NCBI RefSeq assembly: GCF_000293885.2
Contig: NZ_CP010945.1
Span: 186,001-250,000 of the forward strand
DNA length: 64,000 bases
DNA from: Pseudomonas fluorescens NCIMB 11764
GTDB taxonomy: Bacteria > Pseudomonadota > Gammaproteobacteria > Pseudomonadales > Pseudomonadaceae
Direction: 5' to 3'
The notes under the pieces are model-generated. The model was not told the DNA's origin, did no database searches, and saw only the letters and a list, made by a program, of their open reading frames with translations. Positions 27,443 through 35,732 of the stretch are shown piece by piece (the stretch's first letter is position 1; each line of letters starts with the position of its first letter). Position numbers and translations under genes: made by a program.

Positions 27443-28135
27443 ATGACCCACGTACTGGTTATCGAGGATGATCCCGTCACCTCACGGGAGATTGAGGCAG
27501 CCCTTAACGACCATGGCTTTGACGTAACCCTGGTAAACAATGGTCGTGAAGGCTTGGTAGCGGCCATTAGTGATACCTTCGACATCATTGTTCTTGATCG
27601 CATGCTACCTGGAGCGCTTGACGGCCTAGGCATGCTTACCGCATTGCGCGCCTCCGGCATCACCACACCGGTTCTGATTCTCAGTGCGCTAAGCGCTTTA
27701 GATGAGCGGGTTCGAGGCCTTCGTGCAGGAGGCGATGACTATTTGACCAAGCCGTTCGAGTTCATTGAGCTGACTGCTCGACTAGATGCTCTGAATCGCC
27801 GAAGGGCACCTCCTTCCGCAGCAAATCGAGACAGTCGATTGCGCATTGGGAATCTGGAAATTGACTTACTACGACGCTCAGTGCGCCGAGGCGAAAGACA
27901 GATTGACTTATTACCTCGTGAATACGCGTTACTAGAGTATCTCGCTCAACATGCCGGGCAAGTCGTCACGCGAACCATGCTCTTCGAAGCTGTCTGGAAT
28001 TATAGTTATGACGACCGCACCAATGTGATAGATGTTCATATTGGTCGTCTGCGTCATAAGATTGATGGCGAGGGCGATTCTCCAATGCTCCAAACCATTC
28101 GGGGGGCTGGTTATGTCCTACGTTCGCCTGAGTGA
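27443..28135 (+). CDS. OmpR-family response regulator, partner of kinase at 28113
   Basis: A 230-residue regulator started at MTHVLVIEDD (27443); an upstream ATG at 27410 would add 11 residues. The receiver has IEDD, the phospho-acceptor in VLDRMLPGALDG and Lys in YLTKPF. The effector domain has the winged-helix recognition region NVIDVHIGRLRHKID. It overlaps the kinase gene by 23 bp, a usual arrangement. It resembles the heavy-metal regulators of the CzcR/CopR branch; a target could be the motif TGTCAAAAAATTCAT found at three places within 6 kb. Confidence 0.87.
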   Translation: MTHVLVIEDDPVTSREIEAALNDHGFDVTLVNNGREGLVAAISDTFDIIVLDRMLPGALDGLGMLTALRASGITTPVLILSALSALDERVRGLRAGGDDYLTKPFEFIELTARLDALNRRRAPPSAANRDSRLRIGNLEIDLLRRSVRRGERQIDLLPREYALLEYLAQHAGQVVTRTMLFEAVWNYSYDDRTNVIDVHIGRLRHKIDGEGDSPMLQTIRGAGYVLRSPE

Positions 28136-29480
28136 GATTCCACGTACCATCAGCTTTCGAACAGCCCTTATGTTCCTGGCATTATTTGGGTGCTCGTTTT
28201 TTGCGTTATTTGGTTATATTTATTGGCAGACTACCGGATATCTGATCTCAGAGGTGGATACTGCACTGCATCGAGAGGTAGACCGCCAAAACGCCCAAGA
28301 GCCTGCGCTACGACGTACAGAAATACTTAAACATACGGAACAAGACCCCGAAGGGCGGCTCCCATATACGCTATTCGACTCTGCAGGTACAACGATTGCG
28401 GGGGCGCTATCAACCCTGCCTACGTTCAGTGCATACGATAAGCCTGCGGAATTTTTCTGGGATAAAGCTAACGGGCATGATCGGCCTATCCGCTACCTTG
28501 TTCACAAACTGGATGATGGAAGCACTCTTCTGATCGGCCAGGACATTCACGATATTCGTGAGTTTGACGAGCTTTTGGTCAATGCTCTGGTTTCAGGTGG
28601 CTCACTACTTATAGTAGTTGGGCTACTAGGAGCGATTGCATTAGGCGTATCTGCTCGCCGTCGTTTAGACGTACTTAGCCGCTCCATAAAAATAATTGTG
28701 GAAGGCGATCTCAGTGGGCGTTTACCTACACGGGGAAATAACGACGATATTGACCGTATTGCCGGCGTGGTAAACGGCATGCTGGATGCACTTGAACGGC
28801 TGATGAGTGAAGTCAAAGGTGTATGCGACGATATTGCTCATGACTTGCGAACACCGCTGACTCGCTTGATCGCTGGATTGGAACGTGCACAACGGCGTAG
28901 CTTGACGCAAAAAGAGTACGCCAGCGCTATCGATACAGCCATTGAGGATGCTAAGGGTCTAATGCAAACCTTCCGGGCACTGCTGCGCATTTCAGAAATA
29001 GAAGGCAGTGCTAGACGCAGTAATTTTACCCTTGTTGGTTTCAATCAAATCTGCGCTGATGCAGTTGAGCTCTTTGAGCCTCTCGCTGAAGAACGTGGTA
29101 TGAATCTAGAGTTCAAGCCATGCGAGGGAGTCGACACAGTAATGGGGGATTCGCAGTTACTGTTTGATGCGGTTTGCAACCTCATCGATAACGCCATCAA
29201 GTTTTCACCGGACGGAAGTGACGTTGAAGTAACAGTCTCGGCAGACGCTAACAACTGCGGAATCAGTATCCGTGACCGTGGGCCCGGAATACCGGAGGAG
29301 GAACGAGAAGCTGTTTTCCGTCGACTCTATCGTTCAGAGTCCAGCCGTCATACGCCAGGAAATGGCCTGGGCTTAAGTATGGTTTCAGCTGTGGCACGTT
29401 TACATGACATGACCCTGCAGGTTCACGATGCCCAGCCCGGATGCCGAGTGGACTTGATAGGTAAAGCACAAAACGCTTGA
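28113..29480 (+). CDS. Sensor histidine kinase
   Basis: I start the 455-residue protein at MSYVRLSEIP (28113), inside the end of the regulator gene. Order: first membrane helix (FRTALMFLALFGCSFFALFG), a periplasmic domain of about 120 residues, second helix (GGSLLIVVGLLGAIALGVSA), HAMP, the H-box DIAHDLRTPLTRL, then the ATPase domain with DNAIKFSPDG, DRGPGIP and GNGLGLSM. It should phosphorylate the upstream regulator. The architecture is that of metal-sensing kinases, but no metal ligand cluster is obvious in the periplasmic part. Confidence 0.9.
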   Translation: MSYVRLSEIPRTISFRTALMFLALFGCSFFALFGYIYWQTTGYLISEVDTALHREVDRQNAQEPALRRTEILKHTEQDPEGRLPYTLFDSAGTTIAGALSTLPTFSAYDKPAEFFWDKANGHDRPIRYLVHKLDDGSTLLIGQDIHDIREFDELLVNALVSGGSLLIVVGLLGAIALGVSARRRLDVLSRSIKIIVEGDLSGRLPTRGNNDDIDRIAGVVNGMLDALERLMSEVKGVCDDIAHDLRTPLTRLIAGLERAQRRSLTQKEYASAIDTAIEDAKGLMQTFRALLRISEIEGSARRSNFTLVGFNQICADAVELFEPLAEERGMNLEFKPCEGVDTVMGDSQLLFDAVCNLIDNAIKFSPDGSDVEVTVSADANNCGISIRDRGPGIPEEEREAVFRRLYRSESSRHTPGNGLGLSMVSAVARLHDMTLQVHDAQPGCRVDLIGKAQNA

Positions 29481-29718
29481 TGCTTTGGATCTATATCTGA
29501 AATTTTTATAGCGCGGCGGGCAACCCGTCCGAGGACACACGCCTACCTCTTGACTCAAATGAGGCCCCTGTATTTGAATCGCACGCTATGAACTCTATCG
29601 TCCTTGGCTTGCCTTCGTCTTAGAATCACGTCTTAAAATCTTTTCGCCTCCCAATTAGGAGTGACGATTATTGGGGACAACCACATCCCATAGCATCGTC
29701 GATCCATATCGACAAACC

Positions 29719-29733
29719 TGTCAAAAAATTCAT
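29719..29733 (+). promoter_or_regulatory. Shared promoter motif, copy 3
   Basis: TGTCAAAAAATTCAT again, identical to 23431 and 26009, but in a non-coding stretch about 315 bp before the glycosyltransferase gene and outside the duplicated segment. Confidence 0.45.
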
Positions 29734-29767
29734 CTGCAAGGGAGATGAATTATAAGTCTCCAGGCAC

Positions 29768-29791
29768 AAAATAACGAAATAACGAAATAAC
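29768..29791 (+). repeat. Short tandem repeat, 8-bp unit
   Basis: AAATAACG occurs three times in a row, followed by a changed fourth unit (AAACAAC). Confidence 0.7.
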
Positions 29792-30047
29792 GAAACAACA
29801 AATACCTTTAAAGCAAGACAGCTAGGCATTACATTCACTATTAAAAAAAGGCTCTGCAATATGAAGTCTGGTCTTTTATGACAATTGAATCACGCGCGTC
29901 CATTTTTAATTTTTCAGGATTGGAGGATCATAGTTTTTTGAGGGAGGGGGGGACTACGCAGCTTAGGCTGCGTTGTTACTCCCTATAATTCAGACAGTAA
30001 ATCCAAGCCCCCCAACAAAGGCAGTCAAATCCGAGAGCCCGTGAGCT

Positions 30048-30833
30048 ATGAAAGACCAGCCCCCCAAAAAGACAAACTATAGTATCGCCTTGGTTAATTA
30101 CAAGTCGCTCGAGCTAACCAAAACATGTCTCCAACTCCTACAGAATATTATACAAGAAGAAGGTGTTCCAGTTTATGTGGTGGACAATGACTCCAGAGAC
30201 TCAAGCACAGATTATCTTCGAGCTTTGAAATGGATCAATTTGATTGAGCGAAAAATAGAACATCCTGAAGCCGGGAATATTGCGCATGGTCGAGCTCTTG
30301 ATCTCGCTTTAAGTCTCGTTGAAACGAAATATCTATTTTTGTTGCATACCGACACCTTCATTTATGACCTTGAAGTTTTTAACATGATGATCGCGCAGTG
30401 CATCGACCAACACGAGGTAGCAGCCGTTGGATGCCTAGAGCAGCTGAATAGAGGCTTTCTCCGCTCTACCTGGAGAGTGTCATCACGCTTTCTTAAACAT
30501 TACACCAGGCGTGGCCTGAAGGCGCTTGGCATAAGATCAAGGGAGCCGAAACCATATAGAGAAATACACCTAAAAAGCTTTTGCACCCTATGGAACGTTA
30601 GGCTGGTCAAAAAGCACGGCTTGCATTTTCAAATGGACGAACGCAATCCAGGCTATGAGCTTCAGGATAGGATGAAAGAATTAGATTATAAGATTAAATT
30701 CATATCACCTCGAAAGATGTTTCGCTATCTAGATCACATTCAGAGCGGAACGATTTCGTCACTAGGCGGCTACACCAGCAACCACAGAAGAACCAAGATG
30801 TACAACCAAATAACACAGGGCTTAAAGTTTTAA
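30048..30833 (+). CDS. Family 2 glycosyltransferase
   Basis: A 261-residue GT-A-fold protein: SIALVNYKSLELTKTCLQLL opens the fold, YVVDNDSRDSS is the nucleotide-binding acidic stretch, and LLHTDTFIYD stands for the DxD-type metal site. No membrane segment is present. It would transfer a sugar from a nucleotide donor to an unknown acceptor. It stands alone, without other polysaccharide genes, between a regulatory region and the MvaT-like gene. It is AT-rich compared with the host flank, so it was probably acquired with the island. Confidence 0.82.
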   Translation: MKDQPPKKTNYSIALVNYKSLELTKTCLQLLQNIIQEEGVPVYVVDNDSRDSSTDYLRALKWINLIERKIEHPEAGNIAHGRALDLALSLVETKYLFLLHTDTFIYDLEVFNMMIAQCIDQHEVAAVGCLEQLNRGFLRSTWRVSSRFLKHYTRRGLKALGIRSREPKPYREIHLKSFCTLWNVRLVKKHGLHFQMDERNPGYELQDRMKELDYKIKFISPRKMFRYLDHIQSGTISSLGGYTSNHRRTKMYNQITQGLKF

Positions 30834-30987
30834 AACGCGATGACAGAGTTGTCTTCGCTCAGTCTCAGAAAAGTTCCGTAGTAGTCTGATCTAGGCGTAC
30901 GGACATCGACTGAACCTCGGTTTGGCGAAACGATTTGGATCATGTCCGAGGCACGACCTAAGCCCGTATCTCATCAACATCTCAAAC

Positions 30988-31012
30988 AAAAATGGCCCTC
31001 CCGGGCCCTTTT
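30988..31012 (-). terminator. Rho-independent terminator of the MvaT-like gene
   Basis: On the minus strand GGCCC/GGGCC pairs across a short loop and is followed by ATTTTTGTTT, 16 bp after the stop of the MvaT-like gene. A T-run on the other strand may let it also stop transcription from the glycosyltransferase gene. Confidence 0.7.
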
Positions 31013-31027
31013 GTACTCCAACCAAAC

Positions 31028-31393
31028 TTACTTGGCGAGCCAAGACTCTACGGTGTCGGAGCCGTATTTCGCTTTCCACTCTTTCAGTGTTTTGTGGTTG
31101 CCACCCTTGGTTTCCACCACTTCGCCAGTTTCTGGATTTTTGTAAACCTTCACTTGGCGTGGCTTTCTCGTACCGGATTTTGCCTCGGTAGCTGGTGCGC
31201 GACGACCAGCCTTTGGGTCAAGCAAATTGATCACGTTCAGCAGGCTATAGCCGTACTCGGCGAGTAAAGCGCGCAGTTTTGTTTCAAATTCAATTTCTTT
31301 CTTCAGGCCAGCATCGCCCTTCAAGGTTTCAAGTGCCTCAAGTTGCTCGGCGAGGTATTTTTCCAACTGACGAAATTCTGCAAGCTTAGACAT
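31028..31393 (-). CDS. MvaT/MvaU-type H-NS-like silencer
   Basis: A 121-residue protein started at MSKLAEFRQL. The N-terminal half is the coiled-coil oligomerisation region (LEKYLAEQLEALETLKGDAG, then LKKEIEFETKLRALL). The C-terminal half is the AT-hook-like DNA-binding domain with YKNPETGEVVETKGGNHKTL, almost the family consensus. MvaT proteins bind AT-rich foreign DNA and keep it silent. Pseudomonas chromosomes encode their own, so this is an extra island copy. It could silence the AT-rich cargo, or interfere with the host protein by forming mixed oligomers. Confidence 0.92.
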   Translation of the reverse strand: MSKLAEFRQLEKYLAEQLEALETLKGDAGLKKEIEFETKLRALLAEYGYSLLNVINLLDPKAGRRAPATEAKSGTRKPRQVKVYKNPETGEVVETKGGNHKTLKEWKAKYGSDTVESWLAK

Positions 31394-31609
31394 GGGCAAT
31401 CTCTATGTAAGTAGTCTCCTAACAGTACACTAAAACAGCGATACACATGAAGTGGCGACAAGAGAATGTTTTAATAATCGCGAATAGGGGGCATTAATGC
31501 GATGGCGCCACGTCTGAGACTGACTCGCGGAACGGAGCTGGGTGCGAGGTGTCATTTGTATTATGACACATCAGTGTCGCAATCCTGTTGAGATAGAGAG
31601 GTGGTTTTC

Positions 31610-31684
31610 GTGAACAATATTATCTACATCGTCGGGGTCGTTGTGATCGTCCTAGTTATTCTTTCGTTTGTCGGCCTTGTATAG
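31610..31684 (+). CDS. 24-residue membrane peptide
   Basis: GTG-initiated, with GAGAGG as ribosome site, encoding NNIIYIVGVVVIVLVILSFV followed by GLV: a single hydrophobic helix. Tiny membrane proteins starting MNNIIYIVG are common in Pseudomonas genomes, often near stress genes; the function is unknown. The near-identity to that consensus is what supports this short frame. Confidence 0.65.
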   Translation: MNNIIYIVGVVVIVLVILSFVGLV

Positions 31685-31872
31685 CCTTAGCTGCTAAGCG
31701 CATCACTGAATCATCTGTTTGGTGCTAACAGACCTTGAAGTGCAAAGACGAATTCCCGGAGATGCCGCCGTCAGACGCCCCAAGCGTTGCCACCTGAGAT
31801 GCGTTCTGGTGGTGCCAGTGCGGTCTAGTACGAGCCAAGCCACGGCACTTGGAATAACAAGGCGTTTCCGAC
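31685..31872. other. Non-coding stretch
   Basis: I see no gene here. Confidence 0.4.
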
Positions 31873-32033
31873 ATGTATCCGGCGACACCTGACGGTCGCT
31901 ACCTTGTAGTCAAAGGAATGCTCTGGCGTTGCAGCAATCCTTTGCTGAATGCGGATGCCAGCACCTCGTAAATGAACTCTTGGCAGCGCGATGGGAGGTA
32001 TGTGTCGCGACCTGAATTTGTCGTCACTGAAAA
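31873..32033 (+). pseudogene. Frameshifted small conserved protein
   Basis: MYPATPDGRYLVVKGMLWRC opens a conserved small Pseudomonas protein, but the frame stops after 32 codons. The expected continuation, LVNELLAARWEV, lies in another frame just behind it (about 31968-32005). A frameshift near 31965 explains this. Following sequence to 32121 has another open piece (RGLEQVAAIHDVPIPLV) of unknown origin. Confidence 0.55.
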
Positions 32034-32101
32034 TGGTCGCGACAGCTCGATGAGTTCGCTAAAACGGGGATTGGAGCAGGTAGCGGCAATACATGATGTG
32101 C

Positions 32102-32302
32102 CTATTCCCTTGGTCTGAATTGCCTGAGCTGATACTCAAGGGAGTCAAAAAGTTGAAGAATCTCGTCGCCAGCGACATCCCGTCCGCACTCGAGACACTT
32201 CAATCTAAGTAAATCTTTAAACGAGGCGAACCGATGCACGGCAGGCTGAAGATCAGCGCCGCAATTTGGACACGTCAGCGTACACGGGTCAACTTCTAGC
32301 AT
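32102..32302 (-). CDS. Small zinc-ribbon-like protein
   Basis: A 66-residue protein started at MLEVDPCTLT; the frame could begin 24 codons earlier. Two pairs of cysteines (CPNCGADL and CLECGRDV), 27 residues apart, form a likely zinc ribbon, followed by an acidic helix (GDEILQLFDSLEYQLRQF). Such small proteins can be nucleic-acid or protein adaptors. I do not recognise the family. Confidence 0.55.
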   Translation of the reverse strand: MLEVDPCTLTCPNCGADLQPAVHRFASFKDLLRLKCLECGRDVAGDEILQLFDSLEYQLRQFRPRE

Positions 32303-32374
32303 TACAACCACCGCTCTCTGGTTCGTCTCAGATATTAAACGATATCTGCAGCCTCTAAATTTGAGAAAAATCAA

Positions 32375-32797
32375 CTAGCTGTCCCATCCAGTCACGGAGG
32401 GCGGCGCCAGACTGGACCCTATTTTCGCTTGTGACGGTAACACCGTCACCAACCCAGCCGAGATCAATCCTGACCGCGGCTCACTGGCCATTCTCTACCC
32501 CTCGCGACGGGAAGAAAACGACCAGTGGACGCAGATTATCCTGGAGCTCCTTTCCAACCCTTCAGAGAAGCTATCCAAGGTTTCGGTTGATGATCGAGGG
32601 CGGGGCGCGCCCTTTTATTTGCAGCGGAGCGGTGGTGATCACCCAATCCATCACGCAGGAATGATTGCACCACCTCCCCACCATCGACATAGACCCGACG
32701 CATGCCTTGCCTGGCAAGCGGGTCGCCCCAAGCCTGCCGAATCCGGGATCGGGACCATTTTCCACGGTGGTCACGAGCAAGGATGACCAGAGGAGAG
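32375..32797. other. Stretch with possible gene fragments
   Basis: No complete gene. A plus-strand frame from about 32414 reads PDRGSLAILYPSRREENDQW and further, then LELLSNPSEKLSKVSVDDR, which has coding character but no start or end. Another piece near 32690 reads DPTHALPGKRVAPSLPNPGS. I take these as remnants of unknown genes. Confidence 0.35.
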
Positions 32798-34735
32798 TTA
32801 TTGCTTAGAAGTGTTTGCGCTGCCGGCCCAGTTCAATAAGCGATGGGTGAAACCATAGCTCGCAGCCTGGTAATAGGTAATCGCACGTGCCACTAGAGGG
32901 TCGTCGAACTGAACCGTCACTTCATGGCTTGCGCCCAGGGCGTCATCGTGGCGTCGCAACATTGCTCGTGGGCTGAGAATAGCCAGATCCTTACCATCGA
33001 ACAGACCAAGATGCTGGTAATTGCCTACCAACACGCGGGGTGGCAAGGTAGAAGGCAGAAGCAAGTTACGACCGAAGAATGTCGACTCGTAGTTAAGTTT
33101 CAGCAGCCCGAGCAGGGTTGGAGCCAGGTCAATCTGACTGGCCAGTTGACTTTCTTCACGCGCCGGAATGAGCTTTGGCGCATAGATGAACAAAGGGATT
33201 TGGTAGTTACGAATCGGAAGATCTTCCTTACCCGCGCTACCAGCGGTGTGGTCAGCGACAAAGACGAAGATAGTGTCGTCGAACCAGGCTTTCTTTCGGG
33301 CTGCTTCAAGAAACTTGCCGATTGCATAGTCGGTGTATTTCACAGCGCCGTCACGACCGTCACCGGATGCAATATCTATCCTGCCTTCAGGATAAGTGTA
33401 TGGACGATGATTGGAAGTGGTCATCAGTTGCAGCAGGAACGGTTTTTGGTTGGCAAAATTCTCGTCTGCCAGCTTCAGCGTTTGCTGGTAGAGGTCTTCA
33501 TCAGACATACCCCAGGCATTTTTGAACTGGATCTCAGCTTCATCGACACTGCTTTGATCGACGACCCGATAACCATTTCCGCTGAAGAACGCATTCATGT
33601 TGTCAAAGTAGCCACGGCCGCCATACACAAACACGCTGTCGTAACCGACGTGATTCAGCTGTTGGCCCAGGCTGGCGAAACCACTTTCACGGCCAACCCG
33701 TTTGACAATAGAGCGTCCCGGCGTCGGCGGGATAGACAACGTAATAGCCTCCAAGCCGCGATCCGTCCTGGTGCCAGTGGCATAGAAGTTGTTGAAGTAC
33801 AGACTCTCTTTACGCAGTTGATCGAGGTTGGGCGTCAGGTTACCGGGGTCCCCATTGCTGCCCATGTACTTGGCGCTGAAGCTTTCGATAGTCACCAAAA
33901 TAATATTATGTCGCTGGGTCTTATCGTTCTGGGTCACGATTCGACGGACATCGAGCGAATCCTTACCGATGAACTGCACATCGCCTTCCGCCAACTCTTG
34001 GTGGATGTTCTTGCCAACTACGTCATTCGGCAAGGTGCCGTAGAACTGATCGTAGTCCAGCTCGTTATTGCGAAATGCGGCAAAGAACTGGTAGGGACCA
34101 TTGCTGGCCAGCTCATGCTGATAGGTGTTGCCGCCCTTGCCACGTGGAGTGTCTTGGTCAACGACCAACAGAACGACAGCACTCAAAGCGAAAATCACTG
34201 CGATACTCAGGAAGCGCTGGCGCCAGGAAGGCAACGGCGCACCAATCACCCGCTGCAGAGGTTTGTGCAGAGCAATACAAATGACAACCGCGATCACCGC
34301 CAGTCCGCTAAGCAATTTGCCGATTGGGTAGGACTCCAGAATGTTGTTCAACACCTCGTCGGAGTACACCAGATAATCCACGGCAATAAAATTGAAGCGT
34401 ACGCCGAACTCGTCCCAAAACAGCCACTCAGCCACGGCAGTAAATAGCATGACGAAAACGCTGAGCGTCAATAGCCCCTGTAAAAACCAGCGATGCCCAC
34501 GTGAACGCCACAGCGACGGCGGGCACAGCAGCACATACAGGCTAATGGGTAGTGCGGCGTATAGTAAAAAGCTCAGGTCGTATAAAACACCGATACCAAA
34601 GATCGACGCAAATGCAGTACCCGCCTCTGAAAGGTGAGTGGCGAGTAACACCAGGCGGGTGAGGAAAAAAATCACTAGCCAAAGGCCGGTAATCATCAGT
34701 AGGAAACGCAGCGGGGCGGAAGCGGGCAAACGCAT
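32798..34735 (-). CDS. LTA synthase-family sulfatase/phosphoglycerol transferase
   Basis: A 645-residue protein started at MRLPASAPLR, behind AAGGAG at good spacing. Five membrane helices occupy about residues 5-200. A large periplasmic alkaline-phosphatase-fold domain follows: NIILVTIESFSAKYMG with the metal-binding Glu, the nucleophile Thr in YATGTRTDRGLEA, SNHRPYTYP and FVFVADHTAGS with the distal metal ligands. Members attach glycerol- or ethanolamine-phosphate to envelope glycans or lipids. It stands alone in the island; a role in envelope charge or metal/antimicrobial tolerance is an inference. Confidence 0.88.
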   Translation of the reverse strand: MRLPASAPLRFLLMITGLWLVIFFLTRLVLLATHLSEAGTAFASIFGIGVLYDLSFLLYAALPISLYVLLCPPSLWRSRGHRWFLQGLLTLSVFVMLFTAVAEWLFWDEFGVRFNFIAVDYLVYSDEVLNNILESYPIGKLLSGLAVIAVVICIALHKPLQRVIGAPLPSWRQRFLSIAVIFALSAVVLLVVDQDTPRGKGGNTYQHELASNGPYQFFAAFRNNELDYDQFYGTLPNDVVGKNIHQELAEGDVQFIGKDSLDVRRIVTQNDKTQRHNIILVTIESFSAKYMGSNGDPGNLTPNLDQLRKESLYFNNFYATGTRTDRGLEAITLSIPPTPGRSIVKRVGRESGFASLGQQLNHVGYDSVFVYGGRGYFDNMNAFFSGNGYRVVDQSSVDEAEIQFKNAWGMSDEDLYQQTLKLADENFANQKPFLLQLMTTSNHRPYTYPEGRIDIASGDGRDGAVKYTDYAIGKFLEAARKKAWFDDTIFVFVADHTAGSAGKEDLPIRNYQIPLFIYAPKLIPAREESQLASQIDLAPTLLGLLKLNYESTFFGRNLLLPSTLPPRVLVGNYQHLGLFDGKDLAILSPRAMLRRHDDALGASHEVTVQFDDPLVARAITYYQAASYGFTHRLLNWAGSANTSKQ

Positions 34736-34950
34736 TAAAAACTCCTTGTTGTGCTCCCCTCCAGAGTGGAAATTGTTGTGCCGATGGATCGGCAAGTCAT
34801 AAGCATCAGGACATTCCTGTCTCCGAATGCACTGAGTTACGACTCATTGGAGGGGAATTGAACCTATCCGATGTATCAGCAAAATTTCGTGAAAGCGGAT
34901 TGCTGCTCTCACGTGCAATCAGGTGGTGTAATGAGCGAATGACTGCTCTT

Positions 34951-35116
34951 GGCCGAGGCTGTGTAAAAACGATTTAGTGCAGTGTTGAGATACAGAACCA
35001 GAACAAAAATCGCGTTCCTACGCAAAATTCAGATCTGCTGATCAACCAAGGACACTCAGAATTTACATAGCAACGCAGACTTTAAAACGGTGTCTGCGTT
35101 TTTACACAGCCTGGGC
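34951..35116. mobile_element. MITE-like element, copy 1
   Basis: About 166 bp bounded by inverted ends: GGCCGAGGCTGTGTAAAAAC at the left and GTTTTTACACAGCCTGGGCC at the right. No coding capacity. A further inner inverted repeat (around CTACG/CGTAG-type pieces) makes it strongly foldable. Confidence 0.65.
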
Positions 35117-35147
35117 CGAAAGCTGTCGGTCGAAAATTTCCGCCTTC

Positions 35148-35314
35148 GGCCGAGGCTGTGTGAAAACGTTTTTCAGCGCGACAGGTACTAAAAAACGGAC
35201 TGCAAATAGCGCTTCTACGCGAAATCAACATCTGCTGACGGGCCGATAAATTTCAGATTTAACGTAGAAGCGCACACTTCAATTTTGGAAAAGCGTTTTT
35301 ACACACTCTGGGCC
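35148..35314. mobile_element. MITE-like element, copy 2
   Basis: About 167 bp, same ends as copy 1 (GGCCGAGGCTGTGTGAAAAC and GCGTTTTTACACACTCTGGG) and the same orientation, but a diverged centre. The two copies stand 31 bp apart. The centre contains an inverted pair (CTTCTACG and CGTAGAAG). Confidence 0.65.
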
Positions 35315-35350
35315 AAAAGCGGACTTTCGGATTGGCGTATTGCTGCAGCA

Positions 35351-35533
35351 TCAGCACATTATAAGTGCAAGATGTCGCTCGACTGCAGCTAGAGAATCTC
35401 CTGCCTCCTTGACAGCTAATCGGATCTCATCTCTCGAGCAACCAAACTTCTTAGCCCAGTACTTGAGCTCCGTGCTATCCGTGACATTGATTATTATTGC
35501 GTTGTTGCCGCTGGTATCTTTTGGCTTTTTCAT
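35351..35533 (-). CDS. DUF3606 protein, copy 1
   Basis: A 60-residue protein started at MKKPKDTSGN, with AAGGAG as ribosome site. The core INVTDSTELKYWAKKFGCSR fits DUF3606, a small predicted DNA-binding-like fold common in Pseudomonas and Rhizobiales. A paralogue sharing ELKYWAKKFG lies at 37544 on the other side of the IS element, transcribed away from it. The function of the family is unknown. Confidence 0.8.
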   Translation of the reverse strand: MKKPKDTSGNNAIIINVTDSTELKYWAKKFGCSRDEIRLAVKEAGDSLAAVERHLALIMC

Positions 35534-35732
35534 CAGGCTCTCCTTTGCGCGGTGATGATCTGGATCAAGGTTAGTCGGTTCCAACAGATCTTGCCTAGTT
35601 TCTCAGTTGCGCACACTGCTGGAACCTACCTAGGTAGCAATGTTCACCCGGCCGCGCTGGCGTACAAAGCCGAAGCTGGTGCATCGCTCAGAGAATCACT
35701 GATGAGGACGCTGCCTGACAGACAGCTATTGA

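Larger units (their letters stand above)
29481..30047. other. Intergenic stretch with motif copy, tandem repeat and hairpin
   Basis: No gene is seen. It contains a third copy of the shared promoter motif (29719), three 8-bp AAATAACG repeats (29768-29791) and a perfect hairpin ACGCAGC-TTAG-GCTGCGT (29956-29973). The motif is not followed by a PtrA-like gene here. Confidence 0.5.

Noticed and set aside
29768..29791. CRISPR-like repeat
   Set aside because: Only three 8-bp units without spacers; it is a simple tandem repeat.
32924..34447. 507-codon plus-strand frame
   Set aside because: Fully antisense to the LTA synthase-family gene, with no start context and no recognisable domain.
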